Of a stretch of 64,000 nucleotides of DNA, positions 17,690 through 27,812 are shown in pieces. The number at the start of each line of letters is the position of its first letter. Position 1 is the first letter of the stretch. Source of the DNA: Pyrinomonadaceae bacterium (GTDB lineage Bacteria > Acidobacteriota > Blastocatellia > Pyrinomonadales > Pyrinomonadaceae). The stretch covers positions 124,001-188,000 of the forward strand of contig JAJQRF010000006.1 in NCBI GenBank assembly GCA_021228405.1, given 5' to 3'. The notes under the pieces were generated by a model, which was not told where the DNA came from, ran no database searches, and saw only the letters and a program-made list of their open reading frames with translations. The position numbers and the translations under genes are program-made.

Positions 17690-19418
17690 TCGAGCGATCT
17701 CTTTAAAATTATTGTCGGCATTTTTTTGTTTGATCTTTTTCATTCCGACCATTCCCGCGCAAAATATTGCGGAAATAGATTTCGACCCGAAAATCAACGG
17801 ATTCAGTTTTAAAAATTACGGGAACGACGGAACCAGATGGGAAGACGATCTCGACACCGAAGATATGATTCGTCTTTTCGGCGCAAAAGGCGCGTGCAAA
17901 TCGGGAACGACGGCAAAGGATTGCGTCCTGAAGGAAGCCGCCGCGCGATGGCTCAAGGAATCACTCAAGGCAATGGAGATCGGACATTGCGAAGGAATCA
18001 GCGTCGCAGGTTTGCGGATGAAAAACGCGATGCCGTTTAAAAAACGGATGTCGCCGAACGATTTTCAGCCGAATACGAAATCTCCTTTCGGATTGAAGCT
18101 CTCACAGCCGCTCGAAAATTACATCGCTTATTATTGGATCACACAGCGTTTCGACGAAGTAACGATTCCGACGCAGGAAATGGCGGAAGCCGGACCTGTC
18201 GAAATCGCAAAAACTCTCATCTCTTCTTTTGAAATCAGGGATGAAATATTTACGCTCGGACTGAGCAAACTCGAAAAATCGGTCGAGTTTGACGGTCACA
18301 CGATCACGCCGTTTGCGGTTGAAGAATCGACGGGACAATATAAAATTCACGTTTACGACAATAATTTTCCGGGCGAAACGCGTTTTCTCTACATTAACAA
18401 GTCTGGAAATCAGCAATGGACTTACAACGGATCGGAAAATCCGAATGGAAAACCCGACTACGTCGGCGATAAAACGACGCAAACGCTCGACATAACGGCG
18501 ACTTCGTGGCGTGAAGGCAAATGTTTCAATGCTTCGTTCGTAAAAGGTCGCGATCTGAGCAAAAACTGCGGGACGGAAATCGCCCGTCTTGAAAATCCTT
18601 TATTTACAAACATCTCTTTTAATGTGAATTCCAAAACTCAAAATGAGGTGGAAGATGTCGAATTTTTTCTGACGGGTGACGGCGAAATGCTTGTCACCGA
18701 CGGAAACGGTGACAGAATCGGTTACGACCCGAAAACGGATGCTTTCTATGATGAAATTTCCGATGGCATTTCCGAAGACCTCGTCGGCGGTTTGGGAGCC
18801 GATCTGCCGCATTTTACTTTTCCTTATGAAGAATCGCCGAAGCCTTACGAAATAGTGTTTTCAGGTAAATATCTGGACGAAGAAAGCACGCTCGATTTCG
18901 TTTTCTCCGCGCCCGGATTTACGGTCGGTTTCAGTGATCTGAGGCTTGATCCGAGCGAAACGTTGACGGCGACGATCTCATCCGACGGCGAAGAAATCTC
19001 ATTTATGGCGAGCAAAGACGGCGAAACGCCCGAGGTTTTCTACGCCTTCGATCCTGAAAACGACCGCGACGCGAGTTATCTGACGATCATCGAAGGCGTT
19101 CAATTAACGGGCGGAAAACAGCTTTTTTATAATTTCGATTTTGACAACGGGAAACTATTTTTTAGCGACAACGACGGCAACGAAGATTCTTACGACATCG
19201 AACTCGTCCGCGTTTTAGCCAACGGAACGCGGCAGACTTATACGCAAAGCGACCTCGACATCGGGAAAGCCGACCGTTACGAAATGGATTTCGGAAGTTG
19301 GGACGGCAAAGGAAAAATGTGCTTTAAGGACGACGAAGATGGAAACGGTTTTGCCGATGAAGAGTGCACGGAAGAAGCCGACGACAACACCGACAGCGAA
19401 TTCGACAACGAACAATAA
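17676..19418 (+). CDS. Large secreted protein with a papain-like cysteine-peptidase signature
   Basis: A 580-residue exported protein; the start at 17676 (MKQINRAI) gives a clean signal peptide (residues 1-29). The N-terminal half has GHCEGIS (C105), GHTITPFAV (H208) and YKIHVYDNNFPGE (D228/N229), which together match the Cys-His-Asp layout of secreted papain-fold peptidases of the GHCfGM...VYDPNyPG kind. The C-terminal half is beta-rich and acidic, with Ca-binding-like segments such as DNDGNED and DDEDGNGFADEE. I infer a cysteine-peptidase-like fold; activity is unproven. It overlaps the papain gene and could be its partner. Confidence 0.6.
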   Translation: MKQINRAISLKLLSAFFCLIFFIPTIPAQNIAEIDFDPKINGFSFKNYGNDGTRWEDDLDTEDMIRLFGAKGACKSGTTAKDCVLKEAAARWLKESLKAMEIGHCEGISVAGLRMKNAMPFKKRMSPNDFQPNTKSPFGLKLSQPLENYIAYYWITQRFDEVTIPTQEMAEAGPVEIAKTLISSFEIRDEIFTLGLSKLEKSVEFDGHTITPFAVEESTGQYKIHVYDNNFPGETRFLYINKSGNQQWTYNGSENPNGKPDYVGDKTTQTLDITATSWREGKCFNASFVKGRDLSKNCGTEIARLENPLFTNISFNVNSKTQNEVEDVEFFLTGDGEMLVTDGNGDRIGYDPKTDAFYDEISDGISEDLVGGLGADLPHFTFPYEESPKPYEIVFSGKYLDEESTLDFVFSAPGFTVGFSDLRLDPSETLTATISSDGEEISFMASKDGETPEVFYAFDPENDRDASYLTIIEGVQLTGGKQLFYNFDFDNGKLFFSDNDGNEDSYDIELVRVLANGTRQTYTQSDLDIGKADRYEMDFGSWDGKGKMCFKDDEDGNGFADEECTEEADDNTDSEFDNEQ

Positions 19419-19420
19419 TT

Positions 19421-20002
19421 TTAAGTCGATTCTTTATGAAGCCATTTTTCGATGATCGGCGGTCTGAATGCTTTCATTAATTGGAAGAGTTTCCCGATCT
19501 CACTCTCGACCAGAACCAGAGCGCGATGCTCCGGACGAATAAAACCCTGATTCATCGAGTGATCGAGCATTGCGATAAACGGGTCGTAAAATCCGCCGAC
19601 ATTCATCAACGCGCACGGTTTTGTATGAATTCCGAGTTGTGCCCACGTCACGATCTCGCAAAATTCCTCGAATGTTCCGACTCCGCCCGGAAGGGCGATA
19701 AAACCGTCCGCCAGTTCCGCCATCATCGCTTTGCGTTCGTGCATCGAATCGACTATGTGAAGTTCGGTCAAATTTTGGTGGGCAACTTCCTTTTCGGACA
19801 AATCGTGCGGGATAACTCCGATGACTTTTCCGCCGTTCTGCATCACGGTGTCGGCAATTTTCCCCATCAAACCGACCCGACCGCCGCCGTAAACGAGTTC
19901 GATATTCTCGGAAACGAGAAATTTTCCGACTTTTTCGGCAGTTTCGGGATAAATCGGATCGATGCCCGGATTTGAGCCGCAAAAAACACAGATTCTTTTC
20001 AT
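19421..20002 (-). CDS. LOG-family protein (TIGR00730), cytokinin riboside phosphoribohydrolase type
   Basis: A 193-residue LOG-family enzyme expected to hydrolyse N-glycosidic bonds of nucleoside 5'-monophosphates. The Rossmann start MKRICVFCGSNPGIDP, the GGGRVGLMGKIADTV motif and the catalytic PGGVGTFEEFCEIVTW are all intact. The start at 20002 is chosen because it is the family's usual N terminus; the open frame extends 19 codons upstream. It converges with the secreted-protein gene (2-bp gap) and follows the AhpD-like gene. Confidence 0.9.
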   Translation of the reverse strand: MKRICVFCGSNPGIDPIYPETAEKVGKFLVSENIELVYGGGRVGLMGKIADTVMQNGGKVIGVIPHDLSEKEVAHQNLTELHIVDSMHERKAMMAELADGFIALPGGVGTFEEFCEIVTWAQLGIHTKPCALMNVGGFYDPFIAMLDHSMNQGFIRPEHRALVLVESEIGKLFQLMKAFRPPIIEKWLHKEST

Positions 20003-20024
20003 AATTTTCGTATTTTTCGTAATG

Positions 20025-20591
<567 letters not shown>

Positions 20592-20593
20592 AT

Positions 20594-20636
20594 GCAGATT
20601 TAAGATTCAAAATTTAAGATTTAAGATTTTCTATTG
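20594..20636. repeat. Short tandem AT-rich heptamers (TTTAAGA-like)
   Basis: Between the AhpD-like gene and the end of the permease gene the sequence is built from repeats of (A)TTTAAGAT, four copies in about 40 bases, one with a TTCAAAA variant. It overlaps the last codons of the permease. No function is evident. Confidence 0.5.
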
Positions 20637-21913
20637 AAAATCAAATAATAAACGGGAATTCCAAGCAAAACAACTCCCACACCGAGAAATGATTGAAGCG
20701 GATTTTTCAGGGCGATCATCGCCATCCCCAGCAAGGTCACGCCGATAAAAAAGATCGGCGTGACCGGGTAAAGAAACGTTTTATAGCCCGAAAACTCCTT
20801 TCTATGAATTCTGAAAAGTCCCGCGACGGTCAAGGCGATAAACAACATCACGACAAAGAAAAAATAGGAAATTATTTGCTGAAAACTTCCCGAAAGTATC
20901 AAAATGACCGCCAGAAAAACCTGAATTATCGTCGCCCGGTGCGGCGTGTTGAAGCGCAGATGAAGCTCGCCGAAACTTTTGAAAAACAAACCGTCGTTTG
21001 CCATCGCATAATAAACACGCGGCGAAACCATCAAATAAGCGAACAATGTGCCGAGAACCGAAATAATGACGATCACCGAAAATATGATGCCGCCGATGTT
21101 GCCGAAAAGTGCGATTCCCGCTTGCGCGGCGAAAGTTTCGTCGTTCGTGACGTTTGCGACCGGCACGAGATAAATGAAAACCGCGCTTGTCAGAATATAA
21201 ATTATCGTCAGCCCGATCACGCCCAGAGTTAAAGCTTTCGGCACGTTTTTTTCGGCATTTTCGATCTCGCCCGCGATTCGCGTCACTTCCCACCAACCCG
21301 CAAAGGCGAAAAATGCCCCGACTATTCCGCCCGCAAACGCGCCGAACGTATCTTTCGGAACGGCAAAGAACGGCTGAAAATTTTTCCAATCGCCGAGTCC
21401 GCCTAAAAAACCGTAAATGATGATAAAAAGCAAAGTCCCGACTTTTAGAATGGTCAAAACCTTCAAAAAATTCGCGCCGATCTTTGCGCCGAGAATGTTT
21501 ATCAAACCGACAGCGACAACGACCGAAATCGCCAAAAACTGTTTTCCGAGCGGAGATAATTCAACCAGAAATCCTGCATAACTCGCCAGACCAACGCCGA
21601 AAACTGCCGTCAATCCCGGATCGAGCACGAGCAAAACCATCCAGCCGTAAAGAAATGCGGCAACTTTGCCGTAAATTTCACGCAGGTAAACGTAGCTTCC
21701 GCCCGCTTCGGGAAATCTCGAAGCAAGTTCGCCGTAACATAGCGCGCCGCTCAATGTCATCAGGCTGATAAAAAACCAGATCACCAAAAGCCAAAAAGGT
21801 GAACCGACCGATTTTGCCATTCCCGCCGGAGTGAGAAATATACCGACGGCGATCACCTGCCCGATAATGAGCGCAACCGCCGTCCATAATCCGAATTGTC
21901 TTTTTAAATCCAT
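20621..21913 (-). CDS. APC-superfamily amino acid permease
   Basis: A 430-residue integral membrane transporter with about 12 helices. The N-terminal MDLKRQFGLWTAVALIIGQVIAVGIFLTPAGMAKSVG carries the glycine-rich helix 1 motif (GxxIAVGIF) that binds the amino-acid backbone in LeuT-fold APC carriers; FPEAGGSYVYLREIYG is the helix 3 region. It most resembles the LAT-like branch (exchangers or importers with broad neutral amino acid specificity). The start at 21913 is the family's usual N terminus; the frame is open further upstream only through an intergenic repeat. Confidence 0.9.
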   Translation of the reverse strand: MDLKRQFGLWTAVALIIGQVIAVGIFLTPAGMAKSVGSPFWLLVIWFFISLMTLSGALCYGELASRFPEAGGSYVYLREIYGKVAAFLYGWMVLLVLDPGLTAVFGVGLASYAGFLVELSPLGKQFLAISVVVAVGLINILGAKIGANFLKVLTILKVGTLLFIIIYGFLGGLGDWKNFQPFFAVPKDTFGAFAGGIVGAFFAFAGWWEVTRIAGEIENAEKNVPKALTLGVIGLTIIYILTSAVFIYLVPVANVTNDETFAAQAGIALFGNIGGIIFSVIVIISVLGTLFAYLMVSPRVYYAMANDGLFFKSFGELHLRFNTPHRATIIQVFLAVILILSGSFQQIISYFFFVVMLFIALTVAGLFRIHRKEFSGYKTFLYPVTPIFFIGVTLLGMAMIALKNPLQSFLGVGVVLLGIPVYYLIFNRKS

Positions 21914-21926
21914 AAAAATGAAATGG

Positions 21927-21994
21927 AAAATGTAAAACGGAAAATAGTTAGAAGTTCTTTTAATTTTCCACTTTCCATTTTCCGTTTTACATTT
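21927..21994 (-). repeat. Long inverted repeat between TonB receptor and permease
   Basis: Arms AAATGTAAAACGGAAAAT (about 21928-21945) and ATTTTCCGTTTTACATTT (21977-21994) pair over 18 bp around a 31-nt spacer that itself repeats the word GGAAAAT/TTTTCC. The right arm overlaps the receptor stop codon. It may terminate receptor transcription, but there is no long T-run, so I call it a repeat. Confidence 0.6.
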
Positions 21995-24935
21995 AAAAAG
22001 TGAATTTTCCGGCGATCTGAAACGCGCGTGCTCCGCCCGAACCGAAAATGCCGCCCGCCGTTGTGAGCGGTTGCCCGAAGCCCGGAGTGCCGAGAACGTT
22101 GCCGAAGCCTGAAAAATTCGTGTTTGAAACGCCGAGAATATTCGTCGTGTTAAAGAGATTGAAAACTTCGACGATCGGCTCCAGTTTGAATCTTTCCCTG
22201 AATGTGAAAATCTTTGAAACACGCAGATCGAGCGAACTGAAATCGTCATTGAATCTGGCATTTGCGGGTGCAAGCGGGAGTCGCTGACTTGGCGGAAGCG
22301 TGGCGTTCAATGAAGTCAAAAACGAATTCAACTCGCTCGCATTTTTGAAGATTCTTCCGCCCGCGTTTCTCTGTAATTGCGGAATGCGCGATTGTCCGCC
22401 CGGCAGGATAATGTCCATCGGCACGCCCGATGCAAGCGTCAGAATCGGTGAAAGTCTGAATCCGAACGGCATTTCGATGTTTCCCGCAAAGGTGAAACGG
22501 TGGCGTTGATCGTTCGGTGTCGGCGCAAATTCGAGTTGTAAATTGTTTGAATCGATCGGACCGTTCGAGAACGGTATCTGGTCGTCGTTGGCGTAGTTAA
22601 ACGCTTTGGAAAGCGTGTAAGCGGCGCGGAAACCGAACCTGTCGGCAAAGCGTTTTTCGACCGAAAGCAGTAACCCGTCATAAAAGAATTTGACGCTCGA
22701 TTCGAGATTTACAACCCTGTCAGGTCCGCCGACCACGGGATTATTAACGACTCCGATGTTGCGACCGATGATGAAATTCGTGCCGAAATTATGCAGATAA
22801 TCGGCGCGGACGACGTAATCTTTGATAAATTCCCATTGGATTCCGACATTCGATTGCTGAATCATCGGATTTTGCAGATCGTTGTCGATAATGTTGATGC
22901 CCGAAGCACCCGCACCGGGCAAAATGAAACCCGTGAACGGATTTGAGAATCGCGGTGCGAAAGGCAGAAATCTGCCGTTTTGATCGAGAAATATCGGAAC
23001 GCCGTTCGGGTCGGTCAAAGCGTTTCCGGCGCGGACTTCGATCGGCAAAGCACGTCCGTCCAGACCGCGTTCAAGCGTGATAAGCTGTAAGGTCACGCGG
23101 TCGTAATAAATCCCGTAACCGCCGTGAATGCTGAATCTGTCATCGAAAAGCGCGAGGTTGAAACCGACGCGCGGCGCAAAATTGTTCCAATCGGCTTGGC
23201 GTTTCCCGTTGTAAAAAGAGGCAACGAGCGGATTCGTATCCCGGAAACCCGAATTATTTTTAACGTTCGTATCGGCTTCGTAACGCAGTCCGAAATTAAA
23301 GGTCAGATTGCGTCGAACGCGCCAATCGTTCTGGGCGAAAAAGGCGAAATAGTTGTTATCGACATCGGGCAAATTCAAATCCCGGTTCGGCAAACCGCTT
23401 CGCAGAGTGACGGCGAAAAGCAGATCGTTGTCGTTGATTACTCCGTCGTTGTTGCGGTCGAAATCGGCAAAATCCTGCACAAACTCGACTCTTCCCTGCC
23501 GAAAAACGCCGAGAAAAAGGCTTCCGTCGATGCGCTGAAATTCTCCGCCGAATTTAAGCGTATGATTGCCCGCAATGTATGAAAAAGCATCGGAAAACTG
23601 CAAACGATTTTGTTTCGTGCCCTGCGGAACGCGAAAGCTCGAACCGTCCAGAATGCTCGGAAAAGTGTATTGAATTCCCTGCGCGACCGGATCGGTCGTG
23701 TTGTCGAAATTATTGATGCTGAAGCTGAATTCATTGACGGCACTCGGCGAAAGAACGCTCTGCCAATTTGCCATTGCCGAATGAAAGCGGTTTTTTAGAT
23801 TTTGCAGATATGAAGCAGAACCGAGTGCGCGGTCGAGTTTGCTCGACCCCGTCGCCTTTACGTCTTCAAAACTATAGCGTAAATTGAGTCGATTCGTATC
23901 GTTCGCAAAATAATCGAGCCGCGTATTCAGCAAGGCATCGTCGAGCGGCGCAAGCGCGAAACCGTTCGTGATACGGCGGTTTGCCACGTCGCGGATGCCG
24001 ACCTGCACCGCGCCGTCCTGATTTCGATATTCAAATGCGCCGAAAGCGAAAAGTTTATCCTTGATGAGCGGTGCGCCGAATGTAAAGGAATATTGCTGAC
24101 GGTCAAACGGCGGCGCGGTTTGCGAATTGTTTAGATTCGCGGGCGATTCCTGTAATTTTTTATCGCGCTCGAAAAACGAAACCGAACCACGCACGACATT
24201 CGTTCCGCCTTTCGTGACGACGTTTATCACCGACGAAGCCGAACGCCCGTATTCCGCCGAAAACCGATTTGTCGCAATCTGAAATTCCTGCACGGCATCT
24301 TGTGAAATATTAATCAGCGCGCCGCCGACCAGATCATCGTTATTGTCCGTGCCGTCGATCATCACATTTCCGCCGCGTCCCAATTGTCCGGCGGATGAAA
24401 TAACGACCGTGTTCGTCTTTGTCGGGTCGAAATTCGGCGCGATTGTATTTCCGGGCGTTAAAAGCGCGAGTTCGAGAAAATTGCGCCCGTTGAGCGGGAG
24501 ATTTTCGATCTCTCTCGATTCGATAACTTCATCAACCTTAGACGACTCAGTATCGATGAGGGGCAATGCTCCGAAAAGTTCTGTCGTTTCACTTAAGTCT
24601 GCGACTTCCAATTGTCCGTTAACATTTAGAGTTTGCCCGACATTCAGATTAACGGAAACTATTTTTAAGGTCTTGAAATTTTCCGACTTAATTTCAACGT
24701 CATATAGACCGACCGGCAAACTCGCAACGACAAACGCGCCTTCTTCATTAGTCGTTACCGTGCGCGTTAAATTAGTCGCTTTATTAGTTACAGTCACGGT
24801 TGCGGACGGAATGACCGCATCGTTCGGATCAGTTACGACACCTGTTAAGGTTGCGGTAGCTTGTTGGGCAAAAAGTGCGGGAGCAAAAACGAATAGAAAT
24901 AAAAATGCAGAAACGGACAGATAAACTTTTTTCAT
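21993..24935 (-). CDS. Oar-like TonB-dependent outer-membrane receptor
   Basis: A 980-residue outer-membrane beta-barrel. Signal peptide (1-24, cleaved after LFAQ), an N-terminal carboxypeptidase-regulatory-like beta-sandwich (ATLTGVVTDPNDAVIPSATVTVTN), a plug domain (LPLNGRNFLELALLTPG; DGTDNNDDLVGG) and a large barrel ending in aromatic ...FQIAGKFTF. This is the Oar/SusC-like class highly expanded in Acidobacteriota, usually tied to uptake of polymers or oligosaccharides. The start at 24935 is preceded by GGAAGG; the frame opens 17 codons earlier. An unusual palindrome cluster lies in its upstream region. Confidence 0.92.
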   Translation of the reverse strand: MKKVYLSVSAFLFLFVFAPALFAQQATATLTGVVTDPNDAVIPSATVTVTNKATNLTRTVTTNEEGAFVVASLPVGLYDVEIKSENFKTLKIVSVNLNVGQTLNVNGQLEVADLSETTELFGALPLIDTESSKVDEVIESREIENLPLNGRNFLELALLTPGNTIAPNFDPTKTNTVVISSAGQLGRGGNVMIDGTDNNDDLVGGALINISQDAVQEFQIATNRFSAEYGRSASSVINVVTKGGTNVVRGSVSFFERDKKLQESPANLNNSQTAPPFDRQQYSFTFGAPLIKDKLFAFGAFEYRNQDGAVQVGIRDVANRRITNGFALAPLDDALLNTRLDYFANDTNRLNLRYSFEDVKATGSSKLDRALGSASYLQNLKNRFHSAMANWQSVLSPSAVNEFSFSINNFDNTTDPVAQGIQYTFPSILDGSSFRVPQGTKQNRLQFSDAFSYIAGNHTLKFGGEFQRIDGSLFLGVFRQGRVEFVQDFADFDRNNDGVINDNDLLFAVTLRSGLPNRDLNLPDVDNNYFAFFAQNDWRVRRNLTFNFGLRYEADTNVKNNSGFRDTNPLVASFYNGKRQADWNNFAPRVGFNLALFDDRFSIHGGYGIYYDRVTLQLITLERGLDGRALPIEVRAGNALTDPNGVPIFLDQNGRFLPFAPRFSNPFTGFILPGAGASGINIIDNDLQNPMIQQSNVGIQWEFIKDYVVRADYLHNFGTNFIIGRNIGVVNNPVVGGPDRVVNLESSVKFFYDGLLLSVEKRFADRFGFRAAYTLSKAFNYANDDQIPFSNGPIDSNNLQLEFAPTPNDQRHRFTFAGNIEMPFGFRLSPILTLASGVPMDIILPGGQSRIPQLQRNAGGRIFKNASELNSFLTSLNATLPPSQRLPLAPANARFNDDFSSLDLRVSKIFTFRERFKLEPIVEVFNLFNTTNILGVSNTNFSGFGNVLGTPGFGQPLTTAGGIFGSGGARAFQIAGKFTF

Positions 24936-25102
24936 TGAAAACCTTCCCGGGATGTTAATTTTTACAGTGTTTGAAAGCGGATTCATTGTAATTCAAATTC
25001 GGTGGTTTTGTCTATATTTTAATCATATTTCTGCTGATTTAAAATTTATAATTCTCTCGAAATAACAAAACATTTCCAACAAATGAGAAGAGTTTCCTTC
25101 AA

Positions 25103-25306
25103 ACTAAAGTAAGTTTAGTAGTAGAAAAATTTAATTTGGTAGTTATTGAATTTACTTTAGTAGTTGCTAAATTTTATTTCTAAGCTACTAAAGTTAGTTT
25201 AGTAGCTTAGAAATATATTTTAGTAGTTATAAAATTTAGTTTAGTAATTGTAAAAATAAGTTTCTGAACTACTAAATTGACTTTAGTAGTTCAGAAACTT
25301 ATTTTA
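25103..25306. repeat. AT-rich palindrome cluster built on ACTAAA-N5-TTTAGT
   Basis: About 200 bases upstream of the TonB receptor contain repeated TTTAGTAG(T/C)T words in both orientations. Three share the core ACTAAA-N5-TTTAGT: a short one at 25104-25120; a perfect 18-bp inverted repeat with loop GTTAG (25175-25192/25198-25215); and a perfect 24-bp inverted repeat with loop TTGAC (25253-25276/25282-25305). Two more half-copies lie between (around 25155 and 25220). The arms of the two long palindromes differ outside the core. There is no coding potential. Confidence 0.85.
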
Positions 25307-25393
25307 TCTTTAGAGAAATGATTTTTTCTTTTCTTCAAGTCATTTCAATTTGAAGAAATGAACCTAAACGGATTAACGGATAACGAATAAGGG

Positions 25394-25436
25394 AAAACGG
25401 ATAACTGAGTATTATAAAATATCAGTTATCCGTTTT
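25394..25436 (-). terminator. Terminator-like hairpin downstream of rarA
   Basis: A perfect 15-bp inverted repeat, AAAACGGATAACTGA (25394-25408) and its complement (25422-25436), lies 8 bases after the rarA stop; on the minus strand the stem is followed by a short TTTT. The same words (ACGGATAAC) are also repeated directly at 25369-25404. Confidence 0.6.
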
Positions 25437-25444
25437 GTGTTGGA

Positions 25445-26584
25445 TTAATCATTGTTCTTGAGATATTTTTTACCTTTGAGTTTTGCAGGCAGAAAGTCGT
25501 CTTTTGTGTATTTTTCGTAGCCTTCGCCGTAGCCGATTTCCTTCATCATTTTGGTCGGTGCATTTCTTAATTTGAGCGGAACGGGCAGATTTCCGTGACG
25601 TTTCGCATCCTGCATCGCCGCGCCGAAGGCTTCGTAAGAACTGCGGTCTTTTTTACAATTTGCCAGATAAGCGACACCGTGCGCGAGATTGATTCCGGCT
25701 TCGGGTAAACCGATCGTTTCAACGGCACGAAAAACCGCATTGGCAACGACGAGCGCGGTCGGAACGGCTAAACCGATGTCCTCGGAAGCGAAAATCACCA
25801 TCCGGCGGGCAATAAATTTCGGGTCTTCGCCCGCTTCGATCATCCGCGCCAGGTAATACATCGCCGCGTCGGGCTGTGAGGCGCGCATCGATTTGATAAA
25901 AGCGGAAACGACGTTGTAATGTTCTTCGCCCTGTTTGTCGTAGCGCAAAAATTTCGATTGGAGGGTGTTTTTCATCGTTTCAATCGAAACTGCGCCGTAA
26001 AGCCTTTCGGTATTTTCGATCATCGTCAGAGCCTGCCGCGCATCGCCGTTCGCCATCGCGATCAGCCATTCCTTCGCTTCTGCGTCCAAGTTTTGCCCGC
26101 TGCGGTCGATGATTTCCTTCATTTCGTCTTCGGAAAATTCCTGCAAAACAAAGACGCGCAACCGCGAAAGAAGCGCGGGAATCACTTCAAAACTCGGATT
26201 TTCGGTCGTCGCACCGATCAGAACAAGCTCGCCCGATTCGACGAACGGCAACAGAAAATCCTGCTGTGCCTTATTGAAACGATGAATTTCGTCCAAAAAC
26301 AAAACACGCGGACGTTTTTCGAGATTCGGCTCCTTAATTATTTTGCGAATGTCTTCCTTTCCTGCCGAAACCGCCGAAAGCTCGAAAAGATCGGCGTTGA
26401 TCGCGTTGGCATAGATTCGCGCCAGCGTCGTTTTTCCGGTTCCGGGCGTTCCCCACAAAATGAACGAAAAAATATGACCTTGCTCGATTGCAAGACGCAG
26501 AGGTTTCCCAACACCGACCAGATGTTTCTGCCCGATATATTCATCCAGACTCAATGGTCTGATCCGATTTGCAAGAGGTTCCAT
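25445..26584 (-). CDS. rarA: Replication-associated recombination protein A (AAA+ ATPase)
   Basis: A 379-residue member of the RarA/MgsA/WRNIP1 clamp-loader-like AAA+ family, acting at stalled forks in the cytoplasm. Motifs: [21 protein letters not shown] at the start, Walker [12 protein letters not shown], Walker [16 protein letters not shown], sensor [17 protein letters not shown], and the C-terminal [40 protein letters not shown] and [15 protein letters not shown] regions. It is shorter than E. coli RarA (447 aa) mainly at the N terminus and lacks an extended tail, which is within family range. Confidence 0.93.
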   Translation of the reverse strand: MEPLANRIRPLSLDEYIGQKHLVGVGKPLRLAIEQGHIFSFILWGTPGTGKTTLARIYANAINADLFELSAVSAGKEDIRKIIKEPNLEKRPRVLFLDEIHRFNKAQQDFLLPFVESGELVLIGATTENPSFEVIPALLSRLRVFVLQEFSEDEMKEIIDRSGQNLDAEAKEWLIAMANGDARQALTMIENTERLYGAVSIETMKNTLQSKFLRYDKQGEEHYNVVSAFIKSMRASQPDAAMYYLARMIEAGEDPKFIARRMVIFASEDIGLAVPTALVVANAVFRAVETIGLPEAGINLAHGVAYLANCKKDRSSYEAFGAAMQDAKRHGNLPVPLKLRNAPTKMMKEIGYGEGYEKYTKDDFLPAKLKGKKYLKNND

Positions 26585-26807
26585 AGATATAAGTTTATAT
26601 TGAATCGTGAAAAGTTTCTAAGCTGGTTTTTTTGCCGTTTTCGATTTACTAATTCGGAGAAAGTTAAATTATTAACCGGCAAGGCAACGTTTACTTAAAC
26701 TCAAATCTCCAAGTTTTATCCCAAAACCGAATTTTCAGATTTGTTTGAATAAATTTCAAAAAAACCGTTTATTTTTCTCTTGATTTCAAATATTATCTAA
26801 CAAACCT

Positions 26808-27812
26808 ATGAACTCCAAGAATTTTATCCTTTCCTTCAGTTTCGTCGTAATTTTGATCGTTTCCGCTTTCGGTCAAACGGAAACTACCGTTTCCAAATTA
26901 CCAAAACCTATTCTGAACCTCGGTCTGACGAAAGTCGATCTGCCCGAATATTTCAAGGTCGGAGAGGTTAAAGGTAATATCGGCGGTGCAAAAGCCGTCG
27001 AACTTTACAAACCCGCTTACAGCGAAGAAGCCAAATCGAAAGGTTCGGAAGGACAGGTCAAAGTCGAGATCGAGATCGATGAAAACGGGAGCGTTACCGC
27101 CGCGAAAGCCGTTTCGGGCGACAGAACGCTCTATGAATCAGCCGAAAATGCGGCTCTCAGATCGAAATTTCTGACTCCGAAGATCGACGGGCAGAGAACC
27201 AGGGTCAAAGGCGTTCTCAATTACGATTTCTACATCGAAAAGCCTAATTGGTTTGCCGCCGTTTTCGGGTTAGTCCCGTTGGATTCAAATATAAATGCCT
27301 TTGTCACCAAAAAAGCCTTTGCCGCTGATTGGAAAGAAGAGATCGAATTGATCGATAAACTCGCCCTTATCAGAAGCGGCGAACCCGTTAATCTTAAACC
27401 GACCATAATCAACGCCAAAACCGGATTAAGTCCGAAACAGAAAGCCAATTCTTCGACCTTAACCGCCCTGATTCTACCGCCGGCTCCGCCGAATCCCGAA
27501 GCTGCCCAGATTTCGCAAACGCTTTTGACGCTCCTACAAAACAGGCTGGTAAAAGATCAGATGGGATTGTGGCAGTTTAATCTAAATCTGAGTTTGTTCA
27601 ATGTGCTGAATATTTACCGCGACCCGGCGAAACGTCGGCTGGCGGTCGTAATGCTTGAAAACAACACGCAAAATATGCCGGACGGCATTTCGGACGAAAC
27701 CAAAGCCGAGTTACAAAATTTGATCCGGCTTTTTGAAAAAGGCGAGAAAAATACTGATTTTCACAAGGAACTGATGCGGATAATGACCTATTTTGCACGA
27801 GCCGAAAATTAG
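26808..27812 (+). CDS. Exported protein with TonB C-terminal domain
   Basis: A 334-residue protein with a signal peptide (1-22, ends SAFGQ) and a TonB_C-type domain at about residues 58-140 (YSEEAKSKGSEGQVKVEIEIDENGSVTAAKAVSGDRTL...AALRSKFLTPKI), a pattern typical of periplasmic energy-transducer-like proteins in Acidobacteriota. The rest (about 150-334) is helical and unassigned. It lacks the N-terminal membrane anchor and proline-rich spacer of true TonB, so energy coupling is doubtful. It diverges from rarA over a 223-bp gap. Confidence 0.75.
   Translation: MNSKNFILSFSFVVILIVSAFGQTETTVSKLPKPILNLGLTKVDLPEYFKVGEVKGNIGGAKAVELYKPAYSEEAKSKGSEGQVKVEIEIDENGSVTAAKAVSGDRTLYESAENAALRSKFLTPKIDGQRTRVKGVLNYDFYIEKPNWFAAVFGLVPLDSNINAFVTKKAFAADWKEEIELIDKLALIRSGEPVNLKPTIINAKTGLSPKQKANSSTLTALILPPAPPNPEAAQISQTLLTLLQNRLVKDQMGLWQFNLNLSLFNVLNIYRDPAKRRLAVVMLENNTQNMPDGISDETKAELQNLIRLFEKGEKNTDFHKELMRIMTYFARAEN

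Noticed and set aside
21914-22273. N-terminal extension of the APC permease by 120 residues
   Set aside because: The extra frame runs through the inverted repeat and into the TonB receptor's coding region; the family N terminus is at 21,913.
25103-25306. CRISPR array or integron attC sites
   Set aside because: The repeats are palindromes with variable arms and spacing, with no uniform spacers, no cas or integrase genes, and no attC core sites.
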